Source: G963717155 sp963717155 (lineage in GTDB: Bacteria; Actinomycetota; Thermoleophilia; Gaiellales; JALYLC01). Taken from it: a DNA stretch of 64,000 nucleotides. The translations under genes and the position numbers were made by a program. The notes below the pieces were generated by a model, which searched no databases, was not told where the DNA came from, and saw only the letters and a program-made list of their open reading frames with translations. The stretch is taken from contig OY970326.1 of assembly GCA_963717155.1 (NCBI GenBank), positions 496,001 to 560,000 on the forward strand, read 5' to 3'. Position 1 is the first letter of the stretch. Each line of letters starts with the position of its first letter. Shown here piece by piece: positions 59,661 through 64,000 of this stretch.

Positions 59661-60809
59661 ATGGCGACCCAGGCGGCGATCTACGACGGGTTCGACGACG
59701 CGGGTGAGGTCGATCGCGATCTCTCGTGGTCCGAACGAGAGCTCCCGCAGCACCTGCGCACGCGCCACGTGCACGCGTTGCACCCGTACCTCGGCAAGTT
59801 CATCCCCCAGCTCGTCGAGACCTTCCTGCACCGGCACCTGAAGCCCGGCCAGGTCGTCTGCGACCCGTTCTCGGGGAGCGGGACCACGCTGGTCGAGGCC
59901 GCCGCGTTCGGTGCGCACGCCACGGGCGCTGACGTGAGTGCGTTCAACGTCCTTCTCGCACGAGCCAAGGCAGCCCGCTGCGATCCCGATGACGTCGAAC
60001 GCGACCTGCTCGCGGTGCTCGCGGGCCTCGAGCGCCGGCTCGAGAGCGGCGGCCCGGCCGATCCCGAGGGTGCCAGCTCGTACCTGCAGAGCTGGTTCGC
60101 TCCCCGCGCGCTCGGCGAGCTCCTTGCCTATCGCGAGCTCATCGCCGGTGGGGAGCGGCCGGCCGCGGACCTGCAGCAGATCGTGCTCTCGCGCGCTGCC
60201 CGGAGCGCGCGGCTGACGACCCACTACGACCTCGACTTCCCGCGACGTCCCCAGCACGGGCCCTACTGGTGCCACAAACATCGTCGCGAGTGCCGGCCGG
60301 TTGGCGACGCCGTGAGGTTCCTGCGGCGCTACACGCTGGACACCGTGCGCCGTGTCCGTGCGTTCCAGGCCCTTCGAGGCGACGTCCGCGTCGCCGTCCG
60401 GCACGCCGACGCGCGCGTCCTGGACTGGGGCGACTCGTTCGACGGGCTCCTCACCTCGCCTCCGTATCCCGGGCGCATCGACTACCACGAGCAGCACCGC
60501 TACGCGTTCGAGCTGCTCGAGCTCGAGCCCTGGAGCGACGCCGAGATCGGCGCGCCGGCACGGGGTCTCTCGCGGGCTGCGGTCGGCGGCTACGTCGAGG
60601 ACATGGTCGCGGTGTTCACGCTCGCGCGCGCCCACCTGCGGCCGGGAGCTCCTGTCGTCGTCGTCGTCGACGATCCACGCGGGCTGTTTCCCAGCATCCT
60701 CGAGCGGGCAGGTCTCGAACTGACGCAGCGCCGGCTGCGGCACGTGAACAGGCGCACCGGCAGGCGCGAGGGCGAGTTCTTCGAGCAGGTGCTCCTCGCC
60801 CGCGCCTGA
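59661..60809 (+). CDS. DNA N4/N6 methyltransferase, orphan
   Basis: A 382-residue amino-methyltransferase. SAM motif VVCDPFSGSGTTLVEAAAFG at about residues 68-90 and catalytic motif GLLTSPPYPGRIDYHEQH at about 268-285. The TSPPY form favours N4-cytosine. A long central region (about 100-260) with CHKHRREC may be the target-recognition part. Motif I precedes motif IV. No restriction gene is near, so it is solitary. 29 bases after the zinc-ribbon gene. Confidence 0.85.
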   Translation: MATQAAIYDGFDDAGEVDRDLSWSERELPQHLRTRHVHALHPYLGKFIPQLVETFLHRHLKPGQVVCDPFSGSGTTLVEAAAFGAHATGADVSAFNVLLARAKAARCDPDDVERDLLAVLAGLERRLESGGPADPEGASSYLQSWFAPRALGELLAYRELIAGGERPAADLQQIVLSRAARSARLTTHYDLDFPRRPQHGPYWCHKHRRECRPVGDAVRFLRRYTLDTVRRVRAFQALRGDVRVAVRHADARVLDWGDSFDGLLTSPPYPGRIDYHEQHRYAFELLELEPWSDAEIGAPARGLSRAAVGGYVEDMVAVFTLARAHLRPGAPVVVVVDDPRGLFPSILERAGLELTQRRLRHVNRRTGRREGEFFEQVLLARA

Positions 60810-60826
60810 CGGCTCGACCGAGGTCT

Positions 60827-61765
60827 CTACGCCTTGTGCACCGGGTCCGGCCAGTTCTCACGCGGGTCGGGGAGCGGTGTCAGCCTCGCGACGATCGCTG
60901 CGCGCTGCGGCTCGAGCCACGGCGGCAGGATCACCTTGCGGCCGAGCTCCTCGACCGGTCCGTCGACGGTGAAGCCAGGTCCCTCGGTGGCGAGCTCGAA
61001 CAGCACACCGCCGGGCTCGCGGAAGTAGATCGAGTGGAAGTAGTTGCGGTCGATGACGCCGCTGTTCGGCACGCCTGCGCCGTCGAGCGTGTCGATCCAC
61101 GCCTGCTCGTCGTCGTCGCCGATGCCCCACGCGATGTGGTGCACGGTGCCGGCGCTCTGCCGACCCGGTAGCGCCGGAGGCTCGTCGAGCGCGATCCACC
61201 CGCCACGGCTCTCGCCGCGGACCTCCCACGTCGTGTCGTCGCTGCGCTTCGCGCCCATCAGCCGCTCGAGTACCGCCTGGGTTCCGGCGGGGCTCGCGCT
61301 GTACGCGCGGACGCCGTCGAACCCCTGGAGCGCGAACTCCGCGGGGATCTCGGGGTGGTCGGCGATCAGCGGGGGATCGGCCACGGTGCTCACGACGACC
61401 TCGAGCCCGAGACCTTCGAAGTCGGAGAACACGAGCGAGCCCGCACTGCGATCGGTCTCGATGCCCTCGGCGGCGAGGCGCGCCTCCCAGAAGTCGATCG
61501 CCTCCTCCGAGGCCACGCGCCAGACGATGCGGTGGACGCTGCCGGCGCCGGCACGACCGGGGATCGCGCTCGGATACTCGAAGAACGTCAGGTCGGCGCC
61601 GGGCCGGCCGCGCTCCTCGCCGTAGAACAGGTGGTAGACGTTCGGATCGTCCTGGTTCACGGTCTTCGCGACCATGCGCAGCCCCACGACCCGGGTGTAG
61701 AAGTCGAGGTTGCGCCTCGCGTCGCCTGTGATGGCCGTGATGTGATGGATGCCTTCCATCAGCAT
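60827..61765 (-). CDS. VOC-family ring-cleaving dioxygenase (MhqO-like)
   Basis: About 312 residues, two VOC halves. GIHHITAITGDARRNLDFYT opens the first, SAGTVHHIAWGIGDDDEQAW the second, and YFREPGGVLFELATEGPGF supplies the metal Glu; the His/His/Glu set is complete. The family opens hydroquinones or related aromatics. Start ATG 61765 behind AGGAGTGTTGAGGACC. Divergent from a MarR gene, the usual regulator of mhq-type genes. Confidence 0.85.
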   Translation of the reverse strand: MLMEGIHHITAITGDARRNLDFYTRVVGLRMVAKTVNQDDPNVYHLFYGEERGRPGADLTFFEYPSAIPGRAGAGSVHRIVWRVASEEAIDFWEARLAAEGIETDRSAGSLVFSDFEGLGLEVVVSTVADPPLIADHPEIPAEFALQGFDGVRAYSASPAGTQAVLERLMGAKRSDDTTWEVRGESRGGWIALDEPPALPGRQSAGTVHHIAWGIGDDDEQAWIDTLDGAGVPNSGVIDRNYFHSIYFREPGGVLFELATEGPGFTVDGPVEELGRKVILPPWLEPQRAAIVARLTPLPDPRENWPDPVHKA

Positions 61766-61785
61766 GGTCCTCAACACTCCTTTGT

Positions 61786-61799
61786 TTTGCGCTTGCAAA
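61786..61799. promoter_or_regulatory. Palindrome between VOC and MarR genes
   Basis: TTTGC-GCTT-GCAAA, a 5-bp inverted repeat in an AT-rich spot between the divergent genes, a likely MarR operator. Confidence 0.5.
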
Positions 61800-61823
61800 T
61801 ACTTTCCGTCTACTCTAACGCCG

Positions 61824-62312
61824 GTGACCACGACCTATTCCCACGGCGCGCACGACCCGGGGCGCTCGGTTCGCGAGTGGCGCGAGCTGAGCGAGCCCCG
61901 ACGAGCCGCCTGGTACGGGTTCCTGCGCACGCATGCAGACATCACGCGGCGGATCGACGCCGAACTGCGCGCGCGCGCCGGCCTGACCCTCGGCGAGTAC
62001 GACGTGCTCGTCCAGCTCGCAAACGGACCGGAGGAGGGCATGCGGATGAGCGAGCTGGCTCGCGCCGTCGTGCTCTCGCCGAGCGGCCTCACGCGCCGCG
62101 TCGCGCGACTCGAGCGCGCGGGGCTCGTCGCGCGCGTCGCCGCAAACGCGCGCGTCGTGCGCTCGACCCTCACCGAGCAGGGCCGGAACGAGCTCGAGCG
62201 GGGGGCGCCGGTCAACCTGGAGGGCGTGCAAACGCTGTTCCTCGACCACCTCGACGACTCCGAGGCCGCCACGCTAGCGGACCTCTGGAAGCGCCTCAGG
62301 GACGCTCGATGA
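61824..62312 (+). CDS. MarR-family transcriptional regulator
   Basis: A 162-residue protein with winged HTH: LTLGEYDVLVQLANGPEEGM, MSELARAVVLSPSGLTRRVA and LERAGLVARVAANARVVRST. GTG start. Likely represses the divergent dioxygenase and itself in response to phenolic or quinone compounds (family knowledge). The 3-prime end overlaps the RNase D gene by 17 bases, tail to tail. Confidence 0.9.
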   Translation: MTTTYSHGAHDPGRSVREWRELSEPRRAAWYGFLRTHADITRRIDAELRARAGLTLGEYDVLVQLANGPEEGMRMSELARAVVLSPSGLTRRVARLERAGLVARVAANARVVRSTLTEQGRNELERGAPVNLEGVQTLFLDHLDDSEAATLADLWKRLRDAR

Positions 62313-63483
62313 TCTCGACGTAGGGCGGCCGCCGGCTCGTCGCGACCGCGATCTTGCCGTCGAGCAGCCGCCGGAGCTCGTCCCCGACGAGCTCGGCGCG
62401 CCAGCCCGTCGCGAGCTGATGGTCGCTCTCATCGCCACGGGCGGCGGCACGTGCGAACTCCTCGAGCTCCGAGCGCGTCGCGACGAGCTCGCTCGCGATG
62501 CCGGCATCGTCGCTGCGGACACGTAGGAGCACCGTGGCGAGACCCGAGATTGCGGCCGCGCGGCGCGCGATCTCGGGCGCGGGCTCGCGCGTCGCCTCGA
62601 TCGGTGGGGCCGCCTTGCCGGCCCTGACGGCCTCGAGCAGCGACGCCTCCGCCGAGCCGAGGGTCCCGACGCCCCGAACACGCCGCAGCGCTGCCGAGTC
62701 GGTCGGCTGGGCGCGTGCCACCTCGACGAGGCTCGGATCCTTCACCAGCCACCCGGGCGGGAGGTCGCGGCGGCGCGCCTCGCGCTCACGCCAGGCTGCG
62801 ACCTCGGCGAGCACCGCGGTCTGGCGCGGACTGAGGCGCCCGCGGCGTGCGATCTTCAGCCACGCGCGCTCGGGACTCGGCTCTATCCGGCTCGGATCGC
62901 CGAACCTGCTTGCGAGCTCGTCGTCGGCCCACCCTTCGCGCCCGAGCCGCTGGAGGTGCTGGCGCAGGGTGTCCGCGAGCGGCAAGAGGTAGCGCACGTC
63001 GTCGGCGGCGTAGGCGAGCTGCGTCTGTGACAGCGGACGGCGCCGCCAGTCGCTGAAGGTCTCGTTGTGAAGCAGTCGCACTCCGAGCGCCGCCTCGACG
63101 AGTCGCTCGTAGCCCGAACCGGCGCCGAATCCCGCGAAGCCGGCGACGACCTGGGTGTCGACGACTCGCGTCGCGTGGCTTCCCTCGCGAAGTGCGAACA
63201 GCAGCAGGTCGGCGGCGGGCGCATGCATGACGAGCTCGATCGACGGGTCGGCGACGAGCTCGGCGATCGGACCGACGACCCCGCCCTCCTGCGGGTCGAT
63301 CAGCACGATGCGCTCGCGCGTCGCGGCCTGCAGGAGACAGAGCACCGGTGCGTAGGTGCGCTCCCACCAGAACTCGGTGTCGAGCGCCACGCGCCCCTCC
63401 GCGCGGACGCTGTCGGCGAACTGGCGCGCGGCGCTCTCACCCTGCAGGATCTCGAAGGGAATCTCCGCTGTCGCCGCGCTCAC
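62296..63483 (-). CDS. rnd: Ribonuclease D
   Basis: A 395-residue 3-to-5 exonuclease. DEDD residues: RVALDTEFWWERTY, LVMHAPAADLLLFALREG and LAYAADDVRYLLPL (DEDDy). Two HRDC-like regions follow (AWLKIARRGRLSPRQTAVLA; VRAGKAAPP onward). Trims tRNA and other RNA 3-prime ends. Confidence 0.92.
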   Translation of the reverse strand: MSAATAEIPFEILQGESAARQFADSVRAEGRVALDTEFWWERTYAPVLCLLQAATRERIVLIDPQEGGVVGPIAELVADPSIELVMHAPAADLLLFALREGSHATRVVDTQVVAGFAGFGAGSGYERLVEAALGVRLLHNETFSDWRRRPLSQTQLAYAADDVRYLLPLADTLRQHLQRLGREGWADDELASRFGDPSRIEPSPERAWLKIARRGRLSPRQTAVLAEVAAWREREARRRDLPPGWLVKDPSLVEVARAQPTDSAALRRVRGVGTLGSAEASLLEAVRAGKAAPPIEATREPAPEIARRAAAISGLATVLLRVRSDDAGIASELVATRSELEEFARAAARGDESDHQLATGWRAELVGDELRRLLDGKIAVATSRRPPYVEIIERP

Positions 63484-63537
63484 CGGGGGGTTCTACCAGA
63501 CGGCAGCGACCGCGCCGCGACACGTCGTGCCCCCAAC

Positions 63538-64000
63538 ATGCGGCTGATGCCGATTTTCGAGCAGTCCTGCATCGTGCGGGCGCCGATCGACGAGGTGTTC
63601 GCATTCCATCTTGACACGCGCAATGCGGCGCGCATCGCACCGCGGACCATGCCGGTGCTGGACGTGCGCGGAACGTTCCCCCTGACCGAGGGCGACGAGG
63701 TGGAGATCGACGTGCGCCTGTGGCCGCTGCCGCTGCGGCAGACATGGCGCGTGCGGGCCGACCGCGTCGTACCCCCGAGCCTCGTGGTGGACAGGATGCT
63801 CGCCGGGCCCTTCCCCTCGTGGACCCACGAGCATCGCTTCGCCGACATGGGGGACGCTACGACCCGATTGACGGATCACATCGACTATCGCGTGCCCTTC
63901 GGCGTCCTGGGTGCGCTCGCCGATCGTCTCGTGCTCCGGCGTCTGATGGCGCGCGCTTTTCGCGCGCGCCAGGGCCTCACGCGCGAGCTGCTCGAGGGAC
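63538..64000 (+). CDS. SRPBCC/START-like protein, cut by window end
   Basis: Partial: at least 154 residues, no stop before the edge. FEQSCIVRAPIDEVFAFHLD, LDVRGTFPLTEGDEVEIDVR and FPSWTHEHRFADMGDATTRL, TDHIDYRVPFGVLGALADRL follow the SRPBCC (cyclase/dehydrase, YndB) pattern for binding hydrophobic ligands. Divergent from the RNase D gene. Confidence 0.8.
   Translation, partial: MRLMPIFEQSCIVRAPIDEVFAFHLDTRNAARIAPRTMPVLDVRGTFPLTEGDEVEIDVRLWPLPLRQTWRVRADRVVPPSLVVDRMLAGPFPSWTHEHRFADMGDATTRLTDHIDYRVPFGVLGALADRLVLRRLMARAFRARQGLTRELLEG

Noticed and set aside
58629..60743. A 704-codon minus-strand open frame
   Set aside because: It covers tRNA-Leu, lexA and the methyltransferase in antisense. A shadow only.
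1..64000. CRISPR array, reverse transcriptase, group II intron or prophage structural genes
   Set aside because: No regularly spaced direct repeats, no RT motifs (YADD) and no capsid, portal or terminase genes were seen.

Overview
The window is high-GC DNA (roughly 68-70% by eye) with actinobacterial features: an SOS box of the GAAC-N4-GTTC type in front of lexA, ECF sigma factors, many GTG starts, an F420/deazaflavin-type reductase relative and a secreted protein whose N-terminus (YANVTATLALVVALGGTSYA) is typical of Thermoleophilia surface proteins. A member of the Thermoleophilia (Solirubrobacterales or Gaiellales) is the best guess. No rRNA or other taxonomic marker is present to prove it.

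Layout. From about 1 to 34 kb the DNA is accessory and partly decayed. Small hypothetical genes and isolated cargo genes (quinone oxidoreductase, flippase-like protein, YihY protein, M28 peptidase, a three-gene two-component operon, a potassium channel, MntP, PAP2, SulP) are mixed with relics. The relics are serine-recombinase 3-prime ends at several sites, all on the plus strand, tyrosine-recombinase C-terminal tails, two tRNA 3-prime-half relics that look like attachment sites, and genes missing one end (peptidoglycan-binding protein, reductase, flippase, sigma factor, permease, arylsulfatase). From about 34 to 48 kb lies an envelope-oriented stretch: collagen-like protein, large repeat surface protein, L,D-transpeptidase, GT2 synthase with a tiny overlapping membrane partner, matrixin-like protease, CPA2 antiporter and a second potassium channel. 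From about 48 to 64 kb the genes are mostly intact and densely packed: diguanylate cyclase, OsmC, aquaporin, acetamidase and amidohydrolase, GT4, secG, tRNA-Leu(GAG), lexA, an orphan DNA methyltransferase, a VOC dioxygenase divergent from a MarR regulator, RNase D and a START-like protein.

The most unusual object is a pair of paralogous proteins (5317-6387 and 55470-56405, both minus strand). Each appears to fuse a HicB-like antitoxin domain, a HicA-like domain without the usual catalytic histidine, and a C-terminal helix-turn-helix plus MbcA/ParS-like segment in one chain. The second notable pattern is that serine-recombinase tails repeatedly sit exactly where neighbouring genes are cut, including an in-frame resolvase-permease fusion and an MntP fragment joined to a resolvase tail.

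Several otherwise normal genes (PAP2, SulP, flippase, a membrane sensor) carry single frameshifts, one of them in a G run. Sequencing or assembly indels must therefore be excluded before these are called pseudogenes. All functional calls come from reading motifs; no database search was possible.
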